The notes beneath the pieces were generated by a model. It searched no databases, had not been told where the DNA came from, and saw nothing but the letters and a program-made list of their open reading frames with translations. This document shows, piece after piece, positions 5,826 through 12,390 of a DNA stretch of 13,440 nucleotides. The position numbers and the translations under genes are program-made. Origin of the DNA: JAWLGW01 sp964569055 (GTDB lineage: Bacteria > Planctomycetota > J058); the NCBI GenBank assembly GCA_964569055.1, contig CAZMSZ010000196.1, positions 1 through 13,440 of the forward strand. The letters run 5' to 3'. Position 1 is the first letter of the stretch. Every line of letters begins with the position of its first letter.

Positions 5826-7235
5826 GTGAGCCCCGAGCTGTATCGGCGCCTCCCCGCCGTCGACGCGCTGCTCGCCGACCCCGCGCTGCGGCCGCTGCTC
5901 GAGCGGCACGGCCGCCCGCTGGTGCTCGACGCCGTGCGGCGCGACCTGCAGGCGCTGCGCGAGGCGATCGCGGCGGGCCGGCTGGCGCAGGACGCGGCCG
6001 AGGCCGAGGCCGCGCCCGACGCCTGCGCCGCGCGGGTGGAGGCCGCGCTCGAGGCGCGCACCCGCCGGCGTTACCCGCCGGCCCTCAACGCCACCGGCGT
6101 GGTCCTGCACACCGGGCTCGGGCGCGCCCCGCTGGCCGAGGCGGCTCGCGCCGCGGTGAGCGAGGTGGCGGGCAGCTTCGCGGTGCTGGAGGTCGAGCGC
6201 GAGAGCGGGCGGCGCGGCCAGCGCGACCGCGGGATCACCGCGCTCCTGCGCGAGCTGACCGGGGCCGAGGCGGCCTGCGTGGTCAACAACAACGCGGGCG
6301 CCACCCTGATCGCGCTGGCCGCGCTCGCGGCCGGCCGCCCGGTGATCTGCTCGCGCGGGCAGCTCGTGGAGATCGGGGGGAGCTTTCGGATCCCCGAGGT
6401 CATGGCGCAGTCGGGCGCGCGCCTGATCGAGGTGGGCGCGACCAACCGCACCCACCTGCGCGACTACGAGGCCGCCCTCGACGCCCACCCCGACGCCGCG
6501 CTCCTGCTGCGCGTGCACACCTCCAACTACCGGGTGGTCGGCTTCACCGCCGAGGTCCCCCTCCCCGAATTGGTCGCGCTCGGGCGCGCGCGCGGGGTGG
6601 CGGTCATGGACGACCTCGGCTCGGGCTGCCTGATCGACCTGGCCCCGTTCGGGCTCCCGAGCGAGCCGGTGGTCGGCGCCAGCCTGGCGACCGGCGCGGG
6701 GGTGGTGACCTTCTCGGGCGACAAGCTGCTCGGCGGGCCGCAGGCCGGGCTGATCGTGGGGCGCGAGGAGCTCGTCGCCCGGATCCGCCGTCACCCGCTC
6801 TACCGGGCGCTGCGCCCCGACAAGCTGACCCTCGCGGCGCTCGAGGCCACCCTGGCGCTGTACCGCGACCCCGCCGCGGCCACGGCCGCGATCCCGGCGC
6901 TCCGCATGATCTCGGCCCCGCTCGCGGCGCTCGAGGCGCGCGCGCAGGCGATCGCGAGCGCGCTGCGCGAGGTCGGCTCGGTCGAGGTCGAGGTCGAGGC
7001 CGCGACCTCCAAGGTGGGCGGCGGCAGCTACGCGGTCGAGGAGCTGCCGACCCGCGTGGTGAGCGTGGCGCCCCGCGCCTGCTCGGTCGAGGCGCTGGCG
7101 CGCCGGCTGCGCGAGGGGACGCCGCCGGTGTTCACGCGCCTGCACGAGGGGCGGCTCAAGCTCGACCCGCGCACGCTCCTCGGCCCCGCCGAGGACGCGG
7201 CGCTGATCGCGGCGGTCCGCGCCGCGCTCGGCTGA
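5826..7235 (+). CDS. selA: L-seryl-tRNA(Sec) selenium transferase
   Basis: SelA is a cytoplasmic PLP enzyme that converts seryl-tRNA(Sec) to selenocysteyl-tRNA(Sec) using selenophosphate. The 469-residue length matches E. coli SelA (463). Visible are the N-terminal tRNA-binding helices (LYRRLPAVDALL), NATGVVLHTGLGR (88-100), the VNNNAGATL cofactor-contact segment (153-161), CSRGQLVEIGGSFRIP (175-190), GATNRTHLRDYE (204-215), MDDLGSG (261-267), and SGDKLLGGPQAG (297-308) with the PLP lysine at 300. The start is GTG with no clear ribosome site and a hairpin just upstream. It appears co-transcribed with the membrane protein before it. selB, selD and the selC tRNA are not in the window. The gene implies the organism makes selenoproteins; no in-frame TGA that is clearly read through was seen here. 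Confidence 0.96.
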   Translation: MSPELYRRLPAVDALLADPALRPLLERHGRPLVLDAVRRDLQALREAIAAGRLAQDAAEAEAAPDACAARVEAALEARTRRRYPPALNATGVVLHTGLGRAPLAEAARAAVSEVAGSFAVLEVERESGRRGQRDRGITALLRELTGAEAACVVNNNAGATLIALAALAAGRPVICSRGQLVEIGGSFRIPEVMAQSGARLIEVGATNRTHLRDYEAALDAHPDAALLLRVHTSNYRVVGFTAEVPLPELVALGRARGVAVMDDLGSGCLIDLAPFGLPSEPVVGASLATGAGVVTFSGDKLLGGPQAGLIVGREELVARIRRHPLYRALRPDKLTLAALEATLALYRDPAAATAAIPALRMISAPLAALEARAQAIASALREVGSVEVEVEAATSKVGGGSYAVEELPTRVVSVAPRACSVEALARRLREGTPPVFTRLHEGRLKLDPRTLLGPAEDAALIAAVRAALG

Positions 7236-7258
7236 GGGGTCGCCCGCGCAGACGCCCG

Positions 7259-7287
7259 TTGTGCTCGTGCGGCCCGGGGCCTATCGT
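7259..7287 (+). promoter_or_regulatory. Sigma70-type promoter for the envelope gene pair
   Basis: TTGTGC (7259-7264) and TATCGT (7282-7287) are separated by 17 bp. The -10 keeps TAT and the final T. Transcription would begin near 7294, just ahead of the GAGAGG ribosome site at 7305. The run TATCGTCGAGCC resembles the sequence that follows the TATGAT at 3287. If correct, the TTG at 7259 is part of the promoter and cannot be the start codon. Confidence 0.5.
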
Positions 7288-7315
7288 CGAGCCACCCGAG
7301 CCGCGAGAGGTGCCC

Positions 7316-8089
7316 GTGTTCAGCGTAGGCGACGTGTACGGGAAGGCGTTCCAGGACTTCTCCCGGCACTGGGTGCCGCTGGTGCTCGCGGCCCTCGTGT
7401 TCTGGGTGCTGTTCGCCGTGATCCAGGGCGTCGAGCAGTTCGGCTCGATCGCGGTCGCCATGGGCCTCGCCTCGATCGGGGCGCCGTCGTTCCTCATGCT
7501 CTTCGTCTCGCTCGCGCTGTGGATCGTGAACCTGGTGGTCCAGGCGTTCTTCAACCTCGGCTGGGCGGCGTTGACGCTCAAGGCCACGCGAGAGGACGAC
7601 GAGCCGCAGCTCGGCGACTTGTTCTCGGCGGGCGAGCTCGTGATCCAGGGCGTGATCGCGCAGCTCCTGTTCCTGATCGCCGCGTTCGTGTCGGTCCTCC
7701 CGGCCCTGGCCGTCCTGATCGTGGCGGCCGCGGTGGTCAAGTCGCAGGAGCTCATGCTCCTCGCGATCCCGGTCGCGCTCCTCCCGCTGGCGCTCGTGTT
7801 CTTGTTGACCATGTTCAAGGACTACTTCATCGTCGACCGCCACCTCGACGCGATCAGCGCGCTGCGCGCCTCCTTCGACGCCACCAAGGGCAACCTCCTC
7901 GGGCTCGTGCTGTTCGCCATCGCCTCGTTCTTGGTCATGCTGGGCGGGGCCTTCCTGTGCGGGCTTCCGATGCTGTTCGTCTCCTTCCCGATCGTGATGG
8001 TCGGGGTCGCGCGGGCGTACGAGGCGCTCGCGCCCGCCGCCGAAGCTGACGCGGGGTACGAGGACTACGAGGGCTACGGGAAGGTCTAG
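7316..8089 (+). CDS. Six-segment integral membrane protein, DUF975-like
   Basis: The 257-residue protein is very hydrophobic, with about six membrane segments (near 18-37, 56-78, 112-142, 145-168, 192-212 and 215-238). It has a short FSVGDVYGKAFQDF amphipathic start and an acidic Tyr-rich tail (248-257: YEDYEGYGKV). The loop before the fifth segment, DYFIVDRHLDAISALRASFDATKGN, resembles the connection in DUF975-type membrane proteins, in which a conserved region ends in a short helix with Ser/Gly/Asn. No catalytic motif is visible. The GTG at 7316 is chosen because GAGAGG stands 5 nt ahead and the promoter at 7259-7287 excludes the upstream TTG; GTG 7310 is a close alternative. The next gene follows after 9 bp, with its AGGA ribosome site overlapping this stop codon, so they form an operon. 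The function is unknown. Confidence 0.83.
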   Translation: MFSVGDVYGKAFQDFSRHWVPLVLAALVFWVLFAVIQGVEQFGSIAVAMGLASIGAPSFLMLFVSLALWIVNLVVQAFFNLGWAALTLKATREDDEPQLGDLFSAGELVIQGVIAQLLFLIAAFVSVLPALAVLIVAAAVVKSQELMLLAIPVALLPLALVFLLTMFKDYFIVDRHLDAISALRASFDATKGNLLGLVLFAIASFLVMLGGAFLCGLPMLFVSFPIVMVGVARAYEALAPAAEADAGYEDYEGYGKV

Positions 8090-8098
8090 GACCTTCGC

Positions 8099-8800
8099 GT
8101 GGACACGGACGCGCCCGACGAAGCAAGCGGCGAGCAGGCGTCGGCTCCGACCAGCGAGCCGCCCGCGGCGGCGGGCGAGCCGCCGACGACGACGACCTCC
8201 GCCTGCGCGCACTGCGGTGCGCCAGCCCGCGGCGCTGGCACGCACGCGCTGGTCCCTTGCCGCGACTGCGGCCGATCCGTTCACGCCCACTGCCCCGCGC
8301 CGAGCCGGTGCCCGGTGCGCGCCCAGGCTGGAGTGCTCGAGTTCCACGCCGCACCCAGCTCGCCACGCGCCGACGTCCTGCTGGCGCTGGCCCTCGCCTC
8401 CGCCGCCAGCGGCGGCGGGGTGGGGCTCGCGATCGGCCTGGGCGAGCTGCTCACCCGGGCGCTCGGCCTCTCGCGTGCGCTCGCCTACACCATGGGCACG
8501 GGCGCGGGGGTGCTCCCCACCCTGGTCGCGCTGACGGTGCTGTTCCACCGTTACCTGCAGCACCGCAGCGTGCACGTCGACGCCCGCGGCGTGCTGCTCG
8601 GGGTGACCCCGCGCTGGCGCGGCAAGCGGCTGCCCTTCGCCGACCTGCGCGGCTTCTCCGAGACGGCCCACGGGGTCATGCTCCACGTCCGCGGCCGGCC
8701 CTGGACGCGCTGGCTCGGCCCGCTGCTCCGCTGCGACGGGCTGCTCCGCCACGAGCTGATCGAGCGGCTCGAGGCCGAAGGCGTGTATCGAGCCGAGTAG
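8099..8800 (+). CDS. Prok-RING-like zinc-finger, two-segment membrane protein with PH-like C-terminus
   Basis: The 233-residue protein starts at GTG 8099, with AGGA inside the preceding stop region. Residues 1-34 are a Pro/Ala/Thr linker. Residues 36-71 hold Cys36, Cys39, Cys54, Cys57, His62, Cys65 and Cys71, in the spacing CxxC-x14-CxxC-x4-H-xx-C-x5-C. This fits the prokaryotic RING-finger (Prok-RING_1) zinc domain. Two membrane segments follow (about 92-114 and 128-149). The rest (150-229: HRSVHVDARGVLLG, RGKRLPFADLRGF, HGVMLHVRG) looks like a bacterial PH-like domain of the kind found in small membrane proteins. It is tightly paired with the membrane protein upstream and converges with the minus-strand gene ending 9 bp downstream. 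The role is unknown; any link to ubiquitin-like chemistry would be speculation. Confidence 0.8.
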   Translation: MDTDAPDEASGEQASAPTSEPPAAAGEPPTTTTSACAHCGAPARGAGTHALVPCRDCGRSVHAHCPAPSRCPVRAQAGVLEFHAAPSSPRADVLLALALASAASGGGVGLAIGLGELLTRALGLSRALAYTMGTGAGVLPTLVALTVLFHRYLQHRSVHVDARGVLLGVTPRWRGKRLPFADLRGFSETAHGVMLHVRGRPWTRWLGPLLRCDGLLRHELIERLEAEGVYRAE

Positions 8801-8808
8801 GCGCGCCT

Positions 8809-9846
8809 CTACGCCGGGCGGGTCTCGACCTGGTCGAGCCGGCGCGGCGGGCGGGGGTCGGGCACGCGGTCGCCGTACTCGAACGCGGCCGGGCCGCCGG
8901 TCTTGCGCCACAGCGGGCGCCAGCCGGCGCCGTCGCGCTCGAGCAGCTCGAGGCGGACCTCGGCGGCCTCGCTGTGGTTGCACCACACCGAGCTGCCGTC
9001 GGGGTCGCGGTACTCCACGCGCAGGAACGAGGCGAGCGGCGCGGTCACGCTCCCGCGCAGCACCTGCTCGCCGCGCGGCGCCTCGAACGTCCAGTAGCCC
9101 AGGCCGAACTGGCTGGTCGGGGACCACATGGCGCGCGGACCGTTCCAGGCGAGCGCCACGCCGTCCGCCGAATCCTGCACGAGCAGCGGTGAGGCCGCCG
9201 GCAGGAGCAGCCCCAGCTTGCGGACCTGCGCGCTCACGCCCTCGAACACCAGGCCGGGGGCGCCCACGAAGTCGTGGCAATGGGCCCAGGTCCAGCGGTC
9301 CGCGTGGCGGCGCCCGTAGACGTGCCCCTGCTCGGCGATCGCGTCCTCGAGCACGACCCGGCGGCCGGCCACCTCGACCGTGCCCGTCACCGGGAGCGCG
9401 AGCGCCGGCGTCGAGACGGCCGAGCTCGCCACGCGCAGGCGGTAGAGCTGGGGGGAGACGTGGCGGAACGCGCCGGCCGAGGGGCCGAACGCGAGGTCCC
9501 AGGCGACCCGCCGCGCGCCCGCCCCCACCCGGCCGCGCGCGCCCTCGGCGTCGAGCCAGCCTGGCGCGAGCTCGAGCGCGAACCGCCCGCCGCGTGAGCG
9601 GTCGTGCAGCCGCTCGATCGGGTGCCGGTCGAGGAGCGCGAGCGCCAGCGTGGGCGGCTCGCCCTCGGGCGGAAACGTGAAGGCCCACAGGAAGGCGCTC
9701 GGGCGCTCGCCGGGGCGGGTGGGCGCCTCGAGCGTGTAGCGGAACCAGAACGCCCAGCCGGTCCTCCGGTCGTGGAGCGTCAGGTACCAGACCTCGTAGT
9801 GCCCAGGCTGGCCGCGCCAGCGCATGCGGTCGAGCGAAGCGTCCAT
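8809..9846 (-). CDS. Lipocalin-type CrtC/AttH-like protein (345 aa)
   Basis: The 345-residue protein has no signal peptide or membrane segment. It is beta-rich, and the block EQGHVYGRRHADRWTWAHCHDF (172-193) resembles the active-site strand region of the double-lipocalin superfamily that includes hydroxyneurosporene hydratase (CrtC), AttH and tocopherol-cyclase-like proteins, where an HxxG...W.W pattern is seen. The early GHYEVWYLTLHD (15-26) and WAFWFRYTLEAP (31-42) also suit this fold, which binds or modifies lipophilic substrates. The ATG at 9846 is preferred; an in-frame ATG at 9825 would remove seven residues. Neither has a good ribosome site, and the ATG at 10086 would add 80 residues, overlap the divergent gene and look non-coding. 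The superfamily is a moderate-confidence judgement. No carotenoid or lipid pathway genes lie nearby. Confidence 0.8.
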   Translation of the reverse strand: MDASLDRMRWRGQPGHYEVWYLTLHDRRTGWAFWFRYTLEAPTRPGERPSAFLWAFTFPPEGEPPTLALALLDRHPIERLHDRSRGGRFALELAPGWLDAEGARGRVGAGARRVAWDLAFGPSAGAFRHVSPQLYRLRVASSAVSTPALALPVTGTVEVAGRRVVLEDAIAEQGHVYGRRHADRWTWAHCHDFVGAPGLVFEGVSAQVRKLGLLLPAASPLLVQDSADGVALAWNGPRAMWSPTSQFGLGYWTFEAPRGEQVLRGSVTAPLASFLRVEYRDPDGSSVWCNHSEAAEVRLELLERDGAGWRPLWRKTGGPAAFEYGDRVPDPRPPRRLDQVETRPA

Positions 9847-9924
9847 GGCGCACCATTTCGCCTGCGCCCGGGCCTCCCCGCAAGGGTCTTTGCTCGGCGC
9901 GCGCCCGGGCGGCGTCCGCACGCG

Positions 9925-9940
9925 CTCGGCCCGGGCCGAG
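9925..9940. promoter_or_regulatory. 16-bp perfect palindrome between divergent genes
   Basis: CTCGGCCCGGGCCGAG is its own reverse complement. It lies in the 133-bp region between the starts of the lipocalin-like gene (minus) and the small membrane protein (plus), 39 bp ahead of the latter's ATG. A shared operator is a natural reading. In DNA of this composition a palindrome made only of G/C and CTCG-type bases is less surprising than usual. Confidence 0.35.
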
Positions 9941-9979
9941 GCGCGCCCGTTGCTCACCTCCGGGGCCAGGAGGTGCGGC

Positions 9980-10291
9980 ATGGAGCTCACGCTGAACTGG
10001 GCGGTCCTCGCACAGACCGCCGGCGAGGTCGAACCGGGCGCCGGCACCGAGACCGGGATCGCGTTCGGCGCGGCGGTGGCGGTCACCGTGCTCGCGCTGA
10101 TCGCGCTGTTCTACGTGGTCATGAAGCTCCGCCCGGAGGCCAGCCCGGCGCAGGGCAGCTCGGCGGAGCACCACGCCGAGCCGGCGGACGAGGGCGAGGT
10201 CTACGCCCACGGCCCACCCCCGGGCGCCCCGCACGAGCCGGTGCGCCCGCCCGCGCCCCCGCCCGAGGCCGACCTGTCACGGCGCCGGTAG
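9980..10291 (+). CDS. Small single-pass membrane protein (103 aa)
   Basis: The 103-residue protein has a short N-terminus (1-25), one hydrophobic segment (26-49: GIAFGAAVAV to FYVVMK), and a Pro/Ala/Glu/His-rich disordered tail (52-103) ending in SRRR. The Lys49 and Arg51 flank suggests the tail is cytoplasmic. The ATG at 9980 has an excellent AGGAGG 6 nt ahead (9968-9973), the clearest start signal in this part of the window and the best support that it is real. It is divergent from the lipocalin-like gene. No family was recognised and the function is unknown. Confidence 0.7.
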   Translation: MELTLNWAVLAQTAGEVEPGAGTETGIAFGAAVAVTVLALIALFYVVMKLRPEASPAQGSSAEHHAEPADEGEVYAHGPPPGAPHEPVRPPAPPPEADLSRRR

Positions 10292-10331
10292 CCGGAGCGC
10301 ACTCGGGCCGACCGTCCTCCGGCGTCGGAGG
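10291..10331 (+). terminator. Two overlapping GC hairpins after the small membrane protein gene
   Basis: GCCGGAG (10291-10297) can pair with CTCCGGC (10317-10323). Alternatively CCTCCG (10316-10321) can pair with CGGAGG (10326-10331) around a 4-nt loop. The two structures share bases and exclude each other. They begin at the stop codon and lack a T-tract. A transcription-ending role is plausible. Nothing else was recognised in the rest of 10332-10532. Confidence 0.3.
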
Positions 10332-10532
10332 CTCAGGATCGAGCGCAGAGAGCGCGAAGATCGCGGAGATCGGAGACGAGGCCGAGGCAGGCTGATTGCA
10401 GTCGGCAGGTCGAAGTGGGTGTGCAACCGGGAGGGCTTCAGCGGACCTGTGCGTCCTCGACGATCTCTGCGCTGAGAATCGCTCGTGTGGACGAGTCGAG
10501 GGCGGTCCCTCCTGGTACAGCCGGGCTCGTTC

Positions 10533-11693
10533 TCACGAGAGGAGCTGCAGCCGCGCCGCCGCCAGCGCGCGGTCGGGGGTGAGCGCCGCCCAGCAGGTCT
10601 CGTCGGGGCAGGCGCGGCGGGGGATCCCGTCCTGACCGGCGTCGCTCGGGCGGTGGGGGCAGGAGGTGGCGAGCACGCGGACGCGGCGGCCGAGCGGGCG
10701 GCGCAGCTGGGGGTCGGTGGCGTTGTAGAGCGCCACGACGGGGACGTCGAGCGCGGCCGCGAGGTGCACCGCCGAGCTGTCGCCGCCCACCACCAGGCGC
10801 GCGCCCTCGAGGAGGCGCCCCGCCTCCGGCAGCGAGAACCCGGCGGCCACCTTGCCGTGCGGCGAGCGGGCCACGGCCGCCTCGAGCAGGCGCCGCTCGC
10901 GGCGCAGCCCGAGCGCGATCGGGACCAGGCCCGTCTCGGCCTCGAGCCGCTCGGCCAGCTGCGCGTAGCGCGGCGCCGGCCAGGCGCCGCCGGGCGGAGC
11001 GGTGCCGGGGATGAGCACCGCGTAGGGCGTCCCCCGCGCCACGCCGACCGCGCGCAGCACCGCGGACCGCGGCGGCGAGGGCTCGAACGTGACCCGCGGC
11101 GGGCGCGGCTCCCCGGGCGGCGGCGGGCCGAGGAGCGGCGCCACGGCGGCCCACGGTCGACGCGCGAGGTGCCCGGGCGTGGGCGTGGTGTCGGGCGGGA
11201 CGGAGTACAGCGCGCCCCACTCCGCGCCGCCGAACCCCAGCCCGCTGCGCGCCCGCGCGAGCACGGTCAACGCGGCCGAGTAGCGCTGCCCCGTCAGGTC
11301 GAACGCCACGTCGAACGCCTGCTCGCGCAGCGCGGTCGAGTCGTCCCACAGGGCCGCGAACGAGGGCGCCTCGCTCGGGTCGGAGCCGAGGTGCGGCAGC
11401 ACGAGCACGCGCTCCTCGCCCAGCCAGCCGTTCCACAGCGCGGCGGTGGCCTGCCGGCAGGCGGCCCATACCGAGTCGGGGCCGCAGCGCGCGCGCAGCG
11501 GGGCGATCACCTGCCCCGCCCACAGCGACTCGACCACGCCGCCGCAGCCGAGGAGCAGGACGCGGGCGGGCGCGGGGTCGAGTCGACCCGAGAAGTATTC
11601 GGGCCGCACCCAGCGCCCGAGGAGCGGGCCGGTGAGGCTGAGCACGCGCCGCAGCCCGGGGCCGATCGTCCGCTTGCTGAACAGGGGCCGCAC
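10533..11693 (-). CDS. Glycosyltransferase family 9 (heptosyltransferase-like)
   Basis: GT9 enzymes move ADP-heptose to the lipopolysaccharide inner core at the cytoplasmic face of the inner membrane. The 386-residue protein has the GT-B layout: ARVLLLGCGGVVESL (43-57), AFDVAFDLTG (126-135), YAVLIPGTAPPGGAWPAPRYAQLAERL (224-250), the donor-site VVGGDSSAVHLAAALDVPVVALYNATDP (301-328), and a C-terminal Cys-rich tail (Cys345, Cys362, Cys367) of the C...C...CW kind seen in heptosyltransferases. Donor-site residues Asp305 and His310 are conserved, though GGDSSA replaces the more usual GNDSG. The start is GTG 11693 with a weak ribosome site, and the promoter may lie in the gap that begins 48 bp upstream. 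The particular sugar and acceptor cannot be told from sequence. Confidence 0.88.
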   Translation of the reverse strand: MRPLFSKRTIGPGLRRVLSLTGPLLGRWVRPEYFSGRLDPAPARVLLLGCGGVVESLWAGQVIAPLRARCGPDSVWAACRQATAALWNGWLGEERVLVLPHLGSDPSEAPSFAALWDDSTALREQAFDVAFDLTGQRYSAALTVLARARSGLGFGGAEWGALYSVPPDTTPTPGHLARRPWAAVAPLLGPPPPGEPRPPRVTFEPSPPRSAVLRAVGVARGTPYAVLIPGTAPPGGAWPAPRYAQLAERLEAETGLVPIALGLRRERRLLEAAVARSPHGKVAAGFSLPEAGRLLEGARLVVGGDSSAVHLAAALDVPVVALYNATDPQLRRPLGRRVRVLATSCPHRPSDAGQDGIPRRACPDETCWAALTPDRALAAARLQLLS

Positions 11694-11741
11694 GGGCGCT
11701 CAGCATACGCGCTGGCGCGAGGCCAACCGTCGCTCAGGGGG

Positions 11742-11841
11742 NNNNNNNNNNNNNNNNNNNNNNNNNNNNNNNNNNNNNNNNNNNNNNNNNNNNNNNNNNN
11801 NNNNNNNNNNNNNNNNNNNNNNNNNNNNNNNNNNNNNNNNN
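11742..11841. other. Scaffold gap of 100 Ns
   Basis: A run of exactly 100 Ns replaces sequence. This is a common placeholder for unknown length, so the real distance and even the joining of the flanks are uncertain. It removes the 5' end of the solute-binding-like gene and possibly the GT9 promoter. Confidence 0.98.
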
Positions 11842-12390
11842 CCGCCCTGGGCGCGCCTCGAGGGCGGCGAGCCGGCGGGGGTCGAGGTGGAGCTGGTCGC
11901 GCGAGCCGCGCGCCGGCTCGACGCCTCGCCCGAGCTGGTGGTCGACGGGCCCGAGGCGCTGCTGCGCGCGCTCGAGGAGCACGAGCTCGACCTCGTGATC
12001 GGCGGGCTCACCGACGAGACGCCCTGGAAGGAGCGGCTGGCGCTCACCCAGCCCCACGTCGAGACGCGGATCGTGGTGAGCGGCCCGCCGGGAGCCTGGG
12101 TCCGCGAGGGGATCGACGAGCTGGCGGTCGCCTGCGCGACCCCGCTCCTGGCCGCGCGCGTGGCGCGCGAGGGCGGCCGCCCGGTCCCGCCCGGAGGGGC
12201 CGCGCTGCGCGCCCTCCCCGAGTGGGCGCTCCCCGACCCGCTCGCGCCGCGGCGCGCGCTCGGCGCGCCGCGCCGGCACGTGCTCGCGGCGCCGCCGGGG
12301 GAGAACGCCTGGACCCTGTGGCTCGATCGGTTCTTGGCCGGCGAGCGCGCGCGCGTGGAGGAGCGGCTGCACCAGGAGGCCGCGCCGTGA
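11842..12390 (+). CDS. Solute-binding protein family 3-like, 5'-truncated by the gap
   Basis: The visible 182 residues begin in frame at PPWARLEGGEPAGVEVEL, a typical opening of the mature bacterial family-3 extracellular solute-binding domain (amino acid or small-molecule binding). ALLRALEEHELDLVIGGLTDE, TQPHVETRIVVSG and a second-lobe segment follow. The signal peptide and first strand lie in the gap. The last residues, about 150-182, including ENAWTLWLDRFLAGERARVEERLHQ, close the domain. The stop TGA overlaps the GTG of the CDF gene by 4 bp, so the two are translationally coupled. No ABC permease or ATPase is visible. The protein may sense or deliver a ligand for the transporter, which is inference. 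Confidence 0.8.
   Translation, partial: PPWARLEGGEPAGVEVELVARAARRLDASPELVVDGPEALLRALEEHELDLVIGGLTDETPWKERLALTQPHVETRIVVSGPPGAWVREGIDELAVACATPLLAARVAREGGRPVPPGGAALRALPEWALPDPLAPRRALGAPRRHVLAAPPGENAWTLWLDRFLAGERARVEERLHQEAAP

Noticed and set aside
5673..7145. Minus-strand open frame of 490 residues opposite selA
   Set aside because: It is rich in Arg, His and Gln without motifs; selA is certain on the plus strand.
7236..7315. tRNA(Sec) gene near selA
   Set aside because: No cloverleaf-like stems or TTC-containing T-arm found by reading this stretch or the other intergenic regions.
9847..9890. Possible TTGCGG-N17-CGAAAT promoter for the lipocalin-like gene on the minus strand
   Set aside because: The -10 is only three of six matched and would put the start of transcription at the start codon; too weak to list.
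7028..10234. Minus-strand open frame of about 1068 residues running antisense to the 3' end of selA and the next genes
   Set aside because: It is Arg/Ala/Gly/His-rich low-complexity sequence with no domain, antisense to well-supported genes. Such long frames are typical of GC-rich DNA.
10396..10635. Plus-strand frame of 79 residues in the region before the GT9 stop
   Set aside because: No ribosome site, overlap with the 3' end of the well-supported minus-strand GT9 gene, and Ser/Arg/Cys-rich shadow composition.
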